From Clostridiales bacterium (lineage in GTDB: Bacteria; Bacillota; Clostridia; Christensenellales; CAG-314), in assembly GCA_022508305.1 (NCBI GenBank), contig JAFLVM010000003.1:40778-104777 (forward strand): a stretch of DNA of 64,000 nucleotides, read 5' to 3'. Under the pieces are notes generated by a model. That model searched no databases, was not told the origin of the DNA, and worked only from the letters and a program-made list of their open reading frames with translations. This document shows positions 19,673-28,837 of the stretch, one piece after another (within the stretch, counting starts at the first letter, position 1; the number at the start of each line of letters is the position of its first letter). A program made the position numbers and the translations under genes.

Positions 19673-20877
19673 AAATTTATAGAGGAACCCATCAGATAGG
19701 CGGATGTATTACCGAAATACAAACAACACGGACGCGAATAATTATAGATATTGGCGCGGAGCTTCCAAGAGCGGACAAATTTGAAAATTCGCCGCCTGAA
19801 ATTGACGGCATAACGCGAGGTGAAGCTAATTGCGACGGTATATTTATAACTCACTACCACGGTGACCATGTAGGAATGTTTGAAGAAGTCTTGCCGTCAA
19901 TACCTATTTATATGGGCAAAGCGGCTAAGCAAATATATTCAGTTGTTCAGCAAATTCTAAAACGCAAGCTTGACAAAGGCAATCCCAAGCTTGTTGCGGA
20001 TTTCAAAACGTTTGATGCGGGCAAACCTATTCAAATAAAAGACATAAAAGTAACGCCATATTCGATAGACCATTCAGCGTTTGACGCATACATGTTTTTA
20101 ATTGAAGCGGAGGGTAAGCGCGTACTGCATACGGGTGATTTTCGTATGCACGGCGCAAAAGGTCGCAAAATGCCCGCCGTATTTGAAAAGTATGCTCGTG
20201 ATATTGATGTGTTGATAACCGAGGGAACTATGATGAGTCGCGTTGATGAAAAAATCATAACCGAACATGAGCTTGGCAGAAGGGCAAAGGAAATCCTGAG
20301 AGATAATAAAAACGTATTCGTACTATGCAGTTCTACAAATATAGATACGATAGCCGAGTTTTACAGTGCTGCAATAGCAAACAAAAAACCGTTTATTGTG
20401 TGCGAGGACGATTTTCAGCTTGAAATTTTGCGTACTGTTACCGAAAACTCAAAATCGTCTTTTTACAATTTTGACAGACAGAAAATTTACGTTTACGGAT
20501 ATAACCTTCATGACTATATGCTTGAACGCGGTTTCTGCTTTCTTGGAAGAACTAACCACGTAACGCAAAAAGCGCTTGAGAATTTTCCCGCAAACGTTTT
20601 GGTTTATTCGATGTGGAAAGGCTATCTTGATAAGACGCATCCCGCATACGACGAATACAAATATGCATTTGTTAAAAAAGCTATTGCGGGCGGAAGTCGT
20701 CTTGAATATCTGCATACAAGCGGTCATGCGACTGCAGAGCAAATAAAGAAAGTCTGTGAAATAACAAACGCAAAGATAATTATTCCTATTCATTCCGAGA
20801 AACCGGAAGCATTTTTGCATTTAGGAATAAACTGCGATGTACGTCTTTTACATGATGGCGAGAGTGTTTTAATTTAG
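19663..20877 (+). CDS. Beta-CASP metallo-beta-lactamase fold protein (RNase J-like)
   Basis: 404 residues. Metal motif HYHGDH (residues 64-69) with upstream IDIGAE, a second Asp motif in LHTGDFRMHG, and C-terminal beta-CASP motifs HTSGHAT and PIHSEKPEAF. These define the beta-CASP nuclease branch; proteins of this fold include RNase J (about 555 aa), from which this one differs by being shorter and lacking the C-terminal domain. Overlaps the upstream nuclease-like gene by 10 bases. Expected to act on RNA or DNA ends; exact substrate unknown. Ends before the terminator at 20983-21010. Confidence 0.85.
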   Translation: MQIKIYRGTHQIGGCITEIQTTRTRIIIDIGAELPRADKFENSPPEIDGITRGEANCDGIFITHYHGDHVGMFEEVLPSIPIYMGKAAKQIYSVVQQILKRKLDKGNPKLVADFKTFDAGKPIQIKDIKVTPYSIDHSAFDAYMFLIEAEGKRVLHTGDFRMHGAKGRKMPAVFEKYARDIDVLITEGTMMSRVDEKIITEHELGRRAKEILRDNKNVFVLCSSTNIDTIAEFYSAAIANKKPFIVCEDDFQLEILRTVTENSKSSFYNFDRQKIYVYGYNLHDYMLERGFCFLGRTNHVTQKALENFPANVLVYSMWKGYLDKTHPAYDEYKYAFVKKAIAGGSRLEYLHTSGHATAEQIKKVCEITNAKIIIPIHSEKPEAFLHLGINCDVRLLHDGESVLI

Positions 20878-20982
20878 ATGAATCATGGCCGTGAACGCTC
20901 CGGCTATTGATTTGAACTGTTAGTAATTTTTGTGTCAAAATCTGCAACAATGCAGATAGGATGGCTCACAAAGTACAGTAAC

Positions 20983-21010
20983 AAAGAGGACACAATTTGT
21001 GTCCTCTTTT
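20983..21010. terminator. Bidirectional terminator
   Basis: AAAGAGGACACAA pairs with TTGTGTCCTCTTT; T-rich on the plus strand and A-rich on the left for the convergent minus gene. Confidence 0.8.
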
Positions 21011-21029
21011 CAATTGCCGTTGAATGTGT

Positions 21030-22184
21030 TTATTCGGCGGTAGTGTTGTTGTGTTTTGTCACAACGTCGATTAGCATTTGTTCCATACGCTTCATGCATT
21101 CGTCTTGATTGAAAACTATGGATTTTTCAAGGTATTTCTTTTCGTATTCTTTTTTCAATTCCGGATTTTCAATCCAAAAATCAATAACTCTTGCAAGGTC
21201 TTTCGGGTTGCGACATTTGAAAATACATTTTTCATCTACGGCAAACTCCTTTGTCGCCGCAAGCTTGGAATCGGACACGATAGTCAGTTTTCCGCACGCT
21301 ATCGCCTCCAAGCAAGCAATGCCCTCAAGTTCGATTTCGGCAGAATGTACGTAAATGTCGCAGTAGTTTATGACGTCGATTATGTCAGTTCTGCTGTAAA
21401 AGTTGAATACGGGCGCTACGGGCAAATCTTGAGCTAATTTCTTGTAGTATTTTTCCTTAGGGCCGATTCCGCCGAAAATGAGTTGTATTTCATCCTTGTG
21501 GCGAGAATATTTAATTGCTTTGAGTAGTGTATCTTGAGATTTTTCTCTCGCAAGTCTACCAACGGACAGTATAACGATTTTGTCCTTGTACTCTTCGGGT
21601 TTAGGTTGTTCGCGCTTTTGCACGTAGCTGTGTACGCCGTTGGAAATTACGTAGGCGGGCGTTGACTTCCTAACACTGTGTTCAAAGACGTTTTTGATAA
21701 ACTCCGTAGGGTAGTGTATTGCGCTTACGTGTTTGTATAGATGGTCGTATATGAACAAGTAAACAAGGTCGTTAGCAGGCTTGATTTTGTTAAGCTTTAA
21801 ATAACTTGTCAAATTTTCCGCCTGCATGTGAAATCCTGCCGTAACGGGAATGTTCATTTCTCGAGCAATTTTCGCCGCTTTTATGCCAAGGCTCAGCGGA
21901 ACCATAATGTGAACTACGTCAGCCCCAGTCAAGGCTTGTCTGATAATATGCGCTTCGGGTTTTGCTATGGTTACGCCGACTTTCTCAACGTAGGCGTTTA
22001 GAAGCGCGCCAAAGTCATAGTCCGGTACTACAAAAACGTCTTCATCGCCAATTCTGTCTTGGTCGCCGCACAAAATTCTAACCGTGTGTCCTTGCGCCTT
22101 CAAAAATCTTATCAAATTCATTGCCGCAACTGTGGTGCCGTTGTTTTCTTTTCCAAGCACGTCACAAACAACTGTGATTGTCAT
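21030..22184 (-). CDS. Glycosyltransferase family 4 protein
   Basis: 384 residues with the GT-B fold of GT4. N-terminal Rossmann start ITVVCDVLGKENNGTTVAAM; nucleotide-sugar region VGRLAREKSQDTLLKA, then GIGPKEKYY and the EX7E-type segment ELEGIACLEAIACGK. Likely transfers a sugar to a lipid or glycan acceptor (glycolipid or exopolysaccharide). An ATG at 22199 is in frame, but GGAGG falls inside those codons, 8 bases before the ATG at 22184, so the latter is chosen. Alone between a terminator and the divergent lipoprotein gene. Confidence 0.88.
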   Translation of the reverse strand: MTITVVCDVLGKENNGTTVAAMNLIRFLKAQGHTVRILCGDQDRIGDEDVFVVPDYDFGALLNAYVEKVGVTIAKPEAHIIRQALTGADVVHIMVPLSLGIKAAKIAREMNIPVTAGFHMQAENLTSYLKLNKIKPANDLVYLFIYDHLYKHVSAIHYPTEFIKNVFEHSVRKSTPAYVISNGVHSYVQKREQPKPEEYKDKIVILSVGRLAREKSQDTLLKAIKYSRHKDEIQLIFGGIGPKEKYYKKLAQDLPVAPVFNFYSRTDIIDVINYCDIYVHSAEIELEGIACLEAIACGKLTIVSDSKLAATKEFAVDEKCIFKCRNPKDLARVIDFWIENPELKKEYEKKYLEKSIVFNQDECMKRMEQMLIDVVTKHNNTTAE

Positions 22185-22378
22185 TGATTTTTCCTCCATA
22201 ATTGTTAGGTCGGTAAATTACAAACTTCAAAAGTCTGCATATTCAATACAAAATAAACACAACAATTATATTACTTACTGCTAATACTGTCAAAACGGAA
22301 AACTGAATGGAGAAAAAATCTTTTTCATTTATTATTAGATAAATAGCGCGTGGGCTGGTAAAAACTTTCAATTTAGTG

Positions 22379-22384
22379 TATAAT
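22379..22384 (+). promoter_or_regulatory. -10 box immediately before a start codon
   Basis: TATAAT lies only 8 bases before the ATG at 22393; no SD is present between them, so the mRNA may start at or next to the start codon. The -35 candidate (TGGTAA, 17 bases upstream) is weak. Confidence 0.45.
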
Positions 22385-22392
22385 GGTTTACA

Positions 22393-22887
22393 ATGAAAAA
22401 GCTTTCAAATTTATTACTGACGATATTGATTATATGTTTGCTTTTGACATTTGCCGCTTGTCCTAATAATCCCAACACGGGCAATCCCGCGGACGGTGAA
22501 CAAAACGGCGGCGACAGTCAAAGTGGCGGTAGTGACGAGGTGACCTCTATGAAAATTACGATAGGAAACAGCGAGTTTTCGGCAACGCTATACGAAACCG
22601 AAGCGGCGAAGGCCTTTGCTAAGCTGTTGCCTCTTACTCTCAACATGAGTGAACTGAACGGTAACGAGAAATATCACAATCTTTCAACGACATTACCCAC
22701 TAAAACCGAGAGCGTTGGCCGTATCAACGCAGGGGACGTTATGTTGTGGCAGAGCAACTGTATCGTCCTGTTTTACGAGAGTTTCGCAACATCATACTCT
22801 TATACCAAAATCGGCAAAATCGACGACGTAACAGGACTTGTACAGGCAGTTGGTAGAGGTAGTGTTACGGTGACTTTTTCATTGTAA
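22393..22887 (+). CDS. Lipoprotein with cyclophilin-like domain
   Basis: 164 residues. A lipoprotein signal peptide (KKLSNLLLTILIICLLL) ends in lipobox TFAAC, placing it on the outer face of the membrane. After a Gly/Asn/Asp-rich linker comes a domain of about 110 residues (MKITIGNSEFSATLYETEAA ... LNMSELNGNEKYHNL ... GDVMLW) matching the cyclophilin-like fold family found in many Firmicutes and Bacteroidetes. Whether it has isomerase activity is unknown. No SD is seen and the -10 box is 8 bases upstream, suggesting leaderless translation. Confidence 0.8.
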   Translation: MKKLSNLLLTILIICLLLTFAACPNNPNTGNPADGEQNGGDSQSGGSDEVTSMKITIGNSEFSATLYETEAAKAFAKLLPLTLNMSELNGNEKYHNLSTTLPTKTESVGRINAGDVMLWQSNCIVLFYESFATSYSYTKIGKIDDVTGLVQAVGRGSVTVTFSL

Positions 22888-22962
22888 AGGTCGTCAACGC
22901 ATTTGAAATCAAAGTAAAATAAAATTCAATAAGATTTTCTATTAAAATAACAGGAGAACATT

Positions 22963-23232
22963 ATGAAAAAATTACTTTCAAGCAAACTATTCGTAATACT
23001 TACGCCCATTATTGTATTAGTTGTAGGTATAGCCGCAGCAGTATTATTGAGTTTACAACCAAATGTATACGGTAATATATCAGGCGGTTTTGGACTTGTC
23101 AAAACGCAGTATGTATTCAGTTTGATGCACGCATGCGCATATTCGCTTCTTGCTGTTGTATTGTCTTGCATTACGCTGTTGCTTTGTGCTGTATTACGTA
23201 AATTAGCTAAAGTTCAAGATCGCGCTGAGTAA
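22963..23232 (+). CDS. Small membrane protein, two helices
   Basis: 89 residues; helices at about 8-29 (KLFVILTPIIVLVVGIAAAV) and 50-75 (MHACAYSLLAVVLSCITLLL). Short charged ends. CAGGAGAACATT precedes the ATG. No family recognised. Followed by a strong terminator shared with the convergent permease gene. Confidence 0.6.
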   Translation: MKKLLSSKLFVILTPIIVLVVGIAAAVLLSLQPNVYGNISGGFGLVKTQYVFSLMHACAYSLLAVVLSCITLLLCAVLRKLAKVQDRAE

Positions 23233-23257
23233 CAAACAATTTTATATAGCAATACGA

Positions 23258-23292
23258 AAAAAGATTAGAGCGATAAACTCTAATCTTTTTTT
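23258..23292. terminator. Bidirectional terminator
   Basis: AAAGATTAGAG and CTCTAATCTTT stem with loop CGATAAA, flanked by A-run and T-run. Confidence 0.85.
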
Positions 23293-23317
23293 GCTATATT
23301 ATTTTATTTTTTTCAAG

Positions 23318-24469
23318 TTACATAAATAATCCTGCAAGTAGTTGCACACCTACCAACACAAACAAGAACGAGAAATTGATTGCAAAGAAAACTGCCAAAT
23401 ACCGTTTTGTCGCGGTAGGATTGTGCTTTTTGAATTCGTTTAGCGTAATCAAGCTTGCAAGAGATGCGATAGGCGTACCCAGCCCGCCGATGTTCACCGC
23501 AACCAACAAATTGCTGTAATCTTGCGTAAATTTTGACAGTAATACTGCTGTTGGGACGTTACTTATGAACTGACAGCTTGCAACACCTACAAGCAGCGGC
23601 GAGCTTTCAACAACTTGAGCAAGCAAACCGTGTATGGCTTCAATTCGCGCAATGTTTCCCGAAAAAACGAAAAATGCAACGAAAGTTATCAGTAGACCGT
23701 AATCCACCTTGCCCAAGGATTTGTAATCAAGCGCGAGCATTGCGACTACGACAACTGCAAATACTATGTACCAAGGTAACACGTCAAACACAATCAGTAC
23801 GGATAGCACAAACAGCACGGCGTACACTATGGAGCGCCAAACGGAGGGAGTCGTTTCCTGTTCTGCGTAAAGCTGAATTCTATCTTTTTTGATAAAAAGA
23901 CAAACTCCTACAATCAACAGCAGTGCAACGGCGCAAGGCAACGCCATTATTTTGAAAAATTGCGCTGCAGACAATTCATAAAAGCCGTAAAGATATATGT
24001 TTTGAGGATTGCCGAAGGGCGTCAACATTCCGCCGAGATTTGCAGCCACGTTTTGCATCACGAAAACGATAGGCATTTTGTCCCGCCTGTTGCAGCTTTC
24101 GAGTGCAACGTAGCCAAGGGGCAGGAACGTGATGAGCGCCATATCGTTTGCCATAATCATAGAGCCGAAATAGGTCACGAATACGAGAGCGAACACGGTG
24201 TTGCGCAAATTTCCGAATTTCAGGACAATTTTCTTCGCTAGCCATGTGAAAAAGTGAATGTGTTTGAATGCTGAAACTACGGCAAGAGTGCAAAACAACG
24301 TCGCAAGGGTGGACAAATCGAAATAGCCGAGATATTCTTTGTCAAAGGGCACGAAAATACAGGTAATCAACGCCAACACGACCGCGATAATCGGCATTAG
24401 GTGTTGACGTAGGAATTTGCAAAAACCTGCAAAGTTATTACGACTTTTTTCCTTTGTTTGAGTACTCAT
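23318..24469 (-). CDS. ArsB/NhaD/SLC13-superfamily anion permease
   Basis: About 383 residues with some ten membrane helices. Two family landmarks are the repeat-type hairpins: NDMALITFLPLG with LGGMLTPFGNPQNIYL in the first half, and SNVPTAVLLSKF with VNIGGLGTPIASLASLI in the second. Such permeases move arsenite, sodium/proton or di-/tricarboxylates; the context (no ars genes) does not decide. An in-frame TTG at 24505 could add 12 residues; the ATG at 24469 is preferred although its SD is weak. Confidence 0.8.
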   Translation of the reverse strand: MSTQTKEKSRNNFAGFCKFLRQHLMPIIAVVLALITCIFVPFDKEYLGYFDLSTLATLFCTLAVVSAFKHIHFFTWLAKKIVLKFGNLRNTVFALVFVTYFGSMIMANDMALITFLPLGYVALESCNRRDKMPIVFVMQNVAANLGGMLTPFGNPQNIYLYGFYELSAAQFFKIMALPCAVALLLIVGVCLFIKKDRIQLYAEQETTPSVWRSIVYAVLFVLSVLIVFDVLPWYIVFAVVVVAMLALDYKSLGKVDYGLLITFVAFFVFSGNIARIEAIHGLLAQVVESSPLLVGVASCQFISNVPTAVLLSKFTQDYSNLLVAVNIGGLGTPIASLASLITLNEFKKHNPTATKRYLAVFFAINFSFLFVLVGVQLLAGLFM

Positions 24470-24545
24470 ATCTTTTACCGCGAAAGATTGTAAATCTTTG
24501 TCCAATACAAGTCAAGCAATCACAATATTTTTTTGACTATTTTGC

Positions 24546-24574
24546 TTGCATTCTTTATAAAATGGGAATATAAT
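24546..24574 (+). promoter_or_regulatory. Promoter of the copA-csoR operon
   Basis: TTGCAT (24546-24551), 17-base spacer, TATAAT (24569-24574). A G-rich stretch just downstream (GGGTGGGGG) is suggestive of a CsoR-type box, but dyad symmetry is poor. Confidence 0.65.
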
Positions 24575-24602
24575 ATACATACACTGGGTGGGGGTGTCTA
24601 CC

Positions 24603-27173
24603 ATGAAACAAATTTTTAACGTAACGGGAATGACATGCGCCGCTTGTTCTGCGCACGTGGAAAACGCCGTAAAAAAACTTGACGGTGTAACAACTGTCAG
24701 CGTCAGCCTGCTCACAAATAGCATGGCGGTGGAGTTTGACGAGAACAAGACGAGCGTAAAAGCAATAATTTCCGCAGTAAGTAAGTCGGGCTACGGCGCA
24801 GAGGCGAAAGGACAAGACAAAGGGCAAGCCGCAACAACCGCAACGGACGACGGCATATTGAAGGACAATGAAACTCCCAAACTGTTAGTTCGTTTCCTTG
24901 TGTCGCTTGTGTTTTTGCTGTTGCTTATGTATATATCTATGGGCAACATGATGTGGGGATGGCCGCTGCCATCATTTTTGGCGGAAAACCACATTGCCAT
25001 TGGACTTGTACAGTTGTTGCTGTCCGCAATAATAATGGTCATCAATCAACGCTTTTTCGTTAACGGCTTCAAGAGCCTGTGGCGGCGCGCTCCCAACATG
25101 GACGCGTTGGTAGCGTTAGGCGCAACAGCTGCGTTCATATACAGCACGGTAGCGTTGTTTTTGATGATTGATTTGTATGCAAAAGGCGATCATATGGGCG
25201 CAATGACGTACATGGACGAATTCTACTTCGAGTCGGCAGGCACGATACTTACACTTATTACACTTGGTAAAATGTTGGAGTCGCGCTCAAAAGGTAAAAC
25301 TACAAACGCGCTCAAAAGCTTGATGAAATTAGCGCCCAAAACGGCGGTAATAGTGCGTGACGGCGAAGAAATAACCGTACCTATCGAACAGGTGAAAAAG
25401 GGTGACGTTTACGTTGTTCGCCCGGGGGAAAGCATACCCGTAGACGGTGTAGTGTTGGACGGCAACAGCGCGGTGGACGAGTCGTCGTTGACAGGCGAAA
25501 GCATACCCGTAGACAAGGCGATAGGCGACACTGTTTCGGCTGGAACACTCAACCAGTCGGGTTTCATACGCTGCGAAGCAACCCGCGTTGGCGAAGATAC
25601 CACGCTTTCGCAGATAATTCAAATGGTAAGTGACGCTGCGGCTACAAAAGCTCCTATCGCCAAGATTGCCGACAAGGTGTCAGGCGTGTTCGTGCCCGTT
25701 GTAATGGGCATAGCTCTCGTAACTTTCGTCATTTGGCTGTGCGTAGGACGGACTTTCGGTTACGCCCTTGCCCGCGCAATTTCGGTACTTGTAATCAGTT
25801 GCCCCTGCGCGTTGGGGCTTGCTACACCTGTCGCAGTAATGGTAGGTAACGGCAAAGGCGCTAAAAACGGCATTTTGTTCAAAACGGCAGCCTCGCTTGA
25901 AGAAACGGGCAAGGCTAAGTACGTGGTCTTGGACAAAACGGGAACGATAACCGAAGGTCAGCCGCAAGTAACGGACATAGTTGCCGTAGGCGGAATGTCG
26001 GAAAAGGAACTGCTGGAAATCGCTTACGCGTTGGAGCAAAAGAGCGAGCACCCGCTTGCGCGCGCAATCAACAGGAAAGCCGAGGAAGAAGGCATTACCG
26101 CAAACGAGGTTACCGACTTTAAGGCGGTTGCTGGCAACGGACTGACTGCTACGCTTGGGGGCGCTGTGCTCTACGGCGGCAATTTTAATTTTATTAGTCA
26201 AGAAGTATCAATTGACGACGAAGCAAAAGCCAAAGCCGAGCAATTCGCAAGCGAAGGCAAAACACCCTTGTTTTTCTCACGTGACGGGCAGTTCCTTGGT
26301 ATCATTGCCGTAGCAGACGTAATAAAAGCGGACAGTCACGAGGCAATAGCACAGTTGCAAGATATGGGTATACGCGTAATTATGCTTACGGGCGACAACG
26401 AAAAGACGGCGCAGGCAATAGCAAAGCTTGCGGGCGTGGACGAGGTGATAGCGGGCGTGTTACCCGACGGCAAGGAAAGCGTTGTGCGTGAACTCAAGAC
26501 AAAGGGCAAGGTTGTAATGGTGGGCGACGGAATCAACGACGCTCCCGCTCTGACTTCCGCCGACATAGGCATAGCAATCGGCGCAGGCACCGACGTCGCC
26601 ATTGACGCGGCGGACGTAGTTCTTATGAAAAACAGTCTTTTGGACGTGCCCGCAGCAATACGCTTGAGCCGCAGAACGTTACTCAACATTCGCGAAAACT
26701 TGTTTTGGGCATTTATTTACAATTCACTCGGAATACCCCTTGCGGCAGGCGCGTTCATCTCGTTGTTCGGTTGGCAATTGAGTCCCATGTTCGGCGCTGC
26801 GGCAATGAGTTTGTCCAGTTTCTGCGTGGTTATGAATGCGTTGAGACTGAATCTGTTCAACGTACACAAGAGTAGAAAAAGTCACAAGTTAAACGCTTTA
26901 AATAACGAAGAAAACAATTTAAAACAGCAAACTAATACACAAATCAAGGAGGCAACTATGAAATATCAACTGAGTATCGAAGGCATGATGTGCGGTCACT
27001 GCACGGCGCGCGTAGAAAAGGCTTTGAGTTCAACCCGCGGCGTACTGTCCGTAAACGTAAGTCTTGAGGACAAAAACGCGACCGTTGAGGTAAAAGACAG
27101 AGTTAAGGCTGACGCTTTGAAAAAAGCAGTGGAAGCGGCGGGCTATACCGTTAGCGGAGTAGTAGAATTATGA
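24603..27173 (+). CDS. copA: Copper-exporting P-type ATPase with C-terminal CopZ-like domain
   Basis: 856 residues. An N-terminal heavy-metal domain carries [14 protein letters not shown] (CxxC). A P1B ATPase follows with [12 protein letters not shown], actuator SSLTGES, the CPC motif [12 protein letters not shown] (about residue 400), DKTGTITEG (Asp about 444), SEHPLARA and [10 protein letters not shown]. After the last helices an AT-rich linker of about 35 residues leads to a second metal domain, [14 protein letters not shown]. Exports Cu(I). GTG 24588 is in frame, but ATG 24603 follows the G-rich SD. The last 71 codons can also be translated separately (next entry). Overlaps csoR by 4 bases. 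Confidence 0.95.
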   Translation: MKQIFNVTGMTCAACSAHVENAVKKLDGVTTVSVSLLTNSMAVEFDENKTSVKAIISAVSKSGYGAEAKGQDKGQAATTATDDGILKDNETPKLLVRFLVSLVFLLLLMYISMGNMMWGWPLPSFLAENHIAIGLVQLLLSAIIMVINQRFFVNGFKSLWRRAPNMDALVALGATAAFIYSTVALFLMIDLYAKGDHMGAMTYMDEFYFESAGTILTLITLGKMLESRSKGKTTNALKSLMKLAPKTAVIVRDGEEITVPIEQVKKGDVYVVRPGESIPVDGVVLDGNSAVDESSLTGESIPVDKAIGDTVSAGTLNQSGFIRCEATRVGEDTTLSQIIQMVSDAAATKAPIAKIADKVSGVFVPVVMGIALVTFVIWLCVGRTFGYALARAISVLVISCPCALGLATPVAVMVGNGKGAKNGILFKTAASLEETGKAKYVVLDKTGTITEGQPQVTDIVAVGGMSEKELLEIAYALEQKSEHPLARAINRKAEEEGITANEVTDFKAVAGNGLTATLGGAVLYGGNFNFISQEVSIDDEAKAKAEQFASEGKTPLFFSRDGQFLGIIAVADVIKADSHEAIAQLQDMGIRVIMLTGDNEKTAQAIAKLAGVDEVIAGVLPDGKESVVRELKTKGKVVMVGDGINDAPALTSADIGIAIGAGTDVAIDAADVVLMKNSLLDVPAAIRLSRRTLLNIRENLFWAFIYNSLGIPLAAGAFISLFGWQLSPMFGAAAMSLSSFCVVMNALRLNLFNVHKSRKSHKLNALNNEENNLKQQTNTQIKEATMKYQLSIEGMMCGHCTARVEKALSSTRGVLSVNVSLEDKNATVEVKDRVKADALKKAVEAAGYTVSGVVEL
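26958..27173 (+). CDS. copZ: Internal, in-frame CopZ-like copper chaperone
   Basis: Inside the 3' end of copA, AAGGAGG (26946-26952) stands 5 bases before an in-frame ATG at 26958. Translation from there gives a 71-residue protein beginning [15 protein letters not shown], the size and fold of free CopZ/Atx1-type Cu(I) chaperones. The sequence upstream (about 26880-26945) is AT-rich and encodes a low-complexity linker, like a former intergenic region whose stop was lost. So one locus may make both a CopA-CopZ fusion and free CopZ. Inferred; expression not shown by sequence. Confidence 0.55.
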   Translation: MKYQLSIEGMMCGHCTARVEKALSSTRGVLSVNVSLEDKNATVEVKDRVKADALKKAVEAAGYTVSGVVEL

Positions 27174-27427
27174 TGGGAGACAGAGCTAAGGCTACACGCC
27201 TACTCAAAACGGCGCGCGGACAAATGGACGGTATTCTCAAGATGATTGAGGAAAACCGTTACTGCATTGAAATTTCCAATCAAATCATGGCTTGTCAGGC
27301 AATACTTTCCAAGGTCAACAAAGAGGTGCTCAACGCGCATCTTTGTACTTGTGTGTTAAACTCATCAGGCGAGGACAGCAAGGAAAAGCTACAGGAAATC
27401 TCGCAAGTGTTAGACAAACTGCTTTGA
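27170..27427 (+). CDS. csoR: CsoR/FrmR-family copper-sensing repressor
   Basis: 85-residue all-helical DNA-binding repressor (DUF156). Copper ligands in family positions: Cys in RYCIEISNQ, His and Cys in [24 protein letters not shown] is the family signature. Starts in the ATGA overlap with copA, so translationally coupled. Expected to repress the copA operon from the promoter at 24546-24574 and release on Cu(I) binding. Confidence 0.93.
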   Translation: MMGDRAKATRLLKTARGQMDGILKMIEENRYCIEISNQIMACQAILSKVNKEVLNAHLCTCVLNSSGEDSKEKLQEISQVLDKLL

Positions 27428-27440
27428 CAAAATAAAACTT

Positions 27441-27489
27441 GAAAGAATTGCATTTTCACTCATATATTAGTGATATGAACAATTCTTTC
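27441..27489 (+). repeat. Inverted repeat spanning the yqfC start region
   Basis: GAAAGAATTG (27441-27450) and CAATTCTTTC (27480-27489) pair perfectly over 10 bp; the spacer holds a further CACT/AGTG pair. The likely start codon of yqfC (27475) would be inside the hairpin. Confidence 0.5.
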
Positions 27490-27750
27490 AGTCAATGTGT
27501 AGCAGACATCTGCGGTTTGGAACTGGCAACTCTCGTCAAGGACTACAAGTACTCGGTATTCGGCGGACACACGGTGGTCGTGGAAGGACACAAAGGTATC
27601 GTTGTCTATTCCACCACACAAGTGTCCTTTGCCGTAGGGAAGTCCACCTTGCAAATTTGCGGTGACAACCTCAATATCAAATGTTTAGAAAAGCACTTTG
27701 CCGTAGTAGTTGGCAAGGTGCTATCCGTCGAGGTGAAAGATGCGAAATAG
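27475..27750 (+). CDS. yqfC: Sporulation protein YqfC (YabP/YqfC family)
   Basis: About 91 residues. The core 'HTVVVEGHKGIVVYSTTQVSFAVGKSTLQICGDNLNIKCLEKHF..VVGKVLSVEV' pattern (residues ~25-85) matches the YabP/YqfC family, small beta-rich proteins of the mother cell during sporulation. A TTG at 27439 would add 12 residues; no start has a clear SD, and ATG 27475 fits the family length. The hairpin at 27441-27489 covers this start. Overlaps yqfD by 11 bases, the conserved Bacillota pairing. Confidence 0.8.
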   Translation: MNNSFSQCVADICGLELATLVKDYKYSVFGGHTVVVEGHKGIVVYSTTQVSFAVGKSTLQICGDNLNIKCLEKHFAVVVGKVLSVEVKDAK

Positions 27751-28822
27751 TTGTCAAATCACCTTCGAGGGGCTTAACGTCAACAGAACGCTTGCGCAGC
27801 TTTCAAAACTGGGAATTGCGTTATACGGCGTTACAAGACAGGGTAAAATTACTACGATTGTAGTTCCGCAGCGACGCGCAAAGCAGACTGTTGCATTGTT
27901 GCAGGAAAGGTGCTATAATATAATAGATATAAAATACTTTGGTCTTGCGGCAGCGGCGAAATTCGTGAAATTTCGGTTTGTCTTGCCGATAATTTGCATT
28001 TTAGCGGCATTTGTACTTGCAATTTCCTCACAGTTTTGTTTCAAAATTGTGGTTACGGGCGACTTTGATAGCGACGCCGTTTACGAAGCATTGAGTGACG
28101 CAGGCGTAAGTGTTGGCAGCAATATGTCCAAGCTTAACGTGGACGTGTTGGAAAACACCCTTGCCAACGAGATGGGCGCCATGTACGCCGTCGTTACGCG
28201 CTCGGGCAGCGTTTTGTACGTCAACGTGGTGGCAAAAAAGCAAATTGACCCGCCAATTGACATGACGGCTCGTCGCGATATTGTGGCAACCCGCGCGGGT
28301 GTGGTGACTCAACTACTTTGCGAACAGGGAACCGCGCTTGTCAAAGTTGGCGACAGTGTGAATGCAGGCGACGTCCTCATTGAAGGCAGACGAATCTACA
28401 ACGACGGAACGGGCGTTGACGTGTACGCATTGGGCAGAGTAACGCTACAAATTTCCGCAACGGGCTTTGCCGAGTACACAGGTTACAAGAGCGTAACGGT
28501 GGAAACGGGCAACGTTTTTAAAAACACAGGCGTGGTGCTGTTCGGTAAGGAATATGCAAAAGCCTGCCCCTTTGAGAGTTACAAAGTTACTACGACTGTC
28601 ATGCGTCTTGCCCCGCTCAATTTGGAAATTCGCAACAACGTCTACTACGAAACGCAGACTGTCGAGGTTGCGGCGACATTCAACGAGTGCTTGGAAGAAT
28701 TGAAAGCAAAAGCTGTACAAATTGCGCAGCAAAACTGCGACTTTGCGGTTACGGACACGCAGTATATACAGAGTGAAAACGGAGTGACTGCTACGCTATA
28801 CGGTGAGTTACACATAGAGTAA
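27740..28822 (+). CDS. yqfD: Sporulation protein YqfD
   Basis: 360 residues, normal for YqfD (sporulation stage IV-type membrane protein). A cytosolic N-terminal ~75 residues precedes one membrane helix at about 78-100 (VLPIICILAAFVLAISSQF). The extracytoplasmic part contains the duplicated 'VVTRSGSVLYVNVVAKKQ' and 'ATRAGVVTQLLCEQGTALVKVGDSVNAGDVLIEG' segments, the latter a biotinyl-lipoyl-like beta hammerhead. GAGGTG is the SD inside the end of yqfC. Followed by phoH as in other Clostridia. Confidence 0.9.
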   Translation: MRNSCQITFEGLNVNRTLAQLSKLGIALYGVTRQGKITTIVVPQRRAKQTVALLQERCYNIIDIKYFGLAAAAKFVKFRFVLPIICILAAFVLAISSQFCFKIVVTGDFDSDAVYEALSDAGVSVGSNMSKLNVDVLENTLANEMGAMYAVVTRSGSVLYVNVVAKKQIDPPIDMTARRDIVATRAGVVTQLLCEQGTALVKVGDSVNAGDVLIEGRRIYNDGTGVDVYALGRVTLQISATGFAEYTGYKSVTVETGNVFKNTGVVLFGKEYAKACPFESYKVTTTVMRLAPLNLEIRNNVYYETQTVEVAATFNECLEELKAKAVQIAQQNCDFAVTDTQYIQSENGVTATLYGELHIE

Positions 28823-28837
28823 ACTGGAGGCTAAAAT

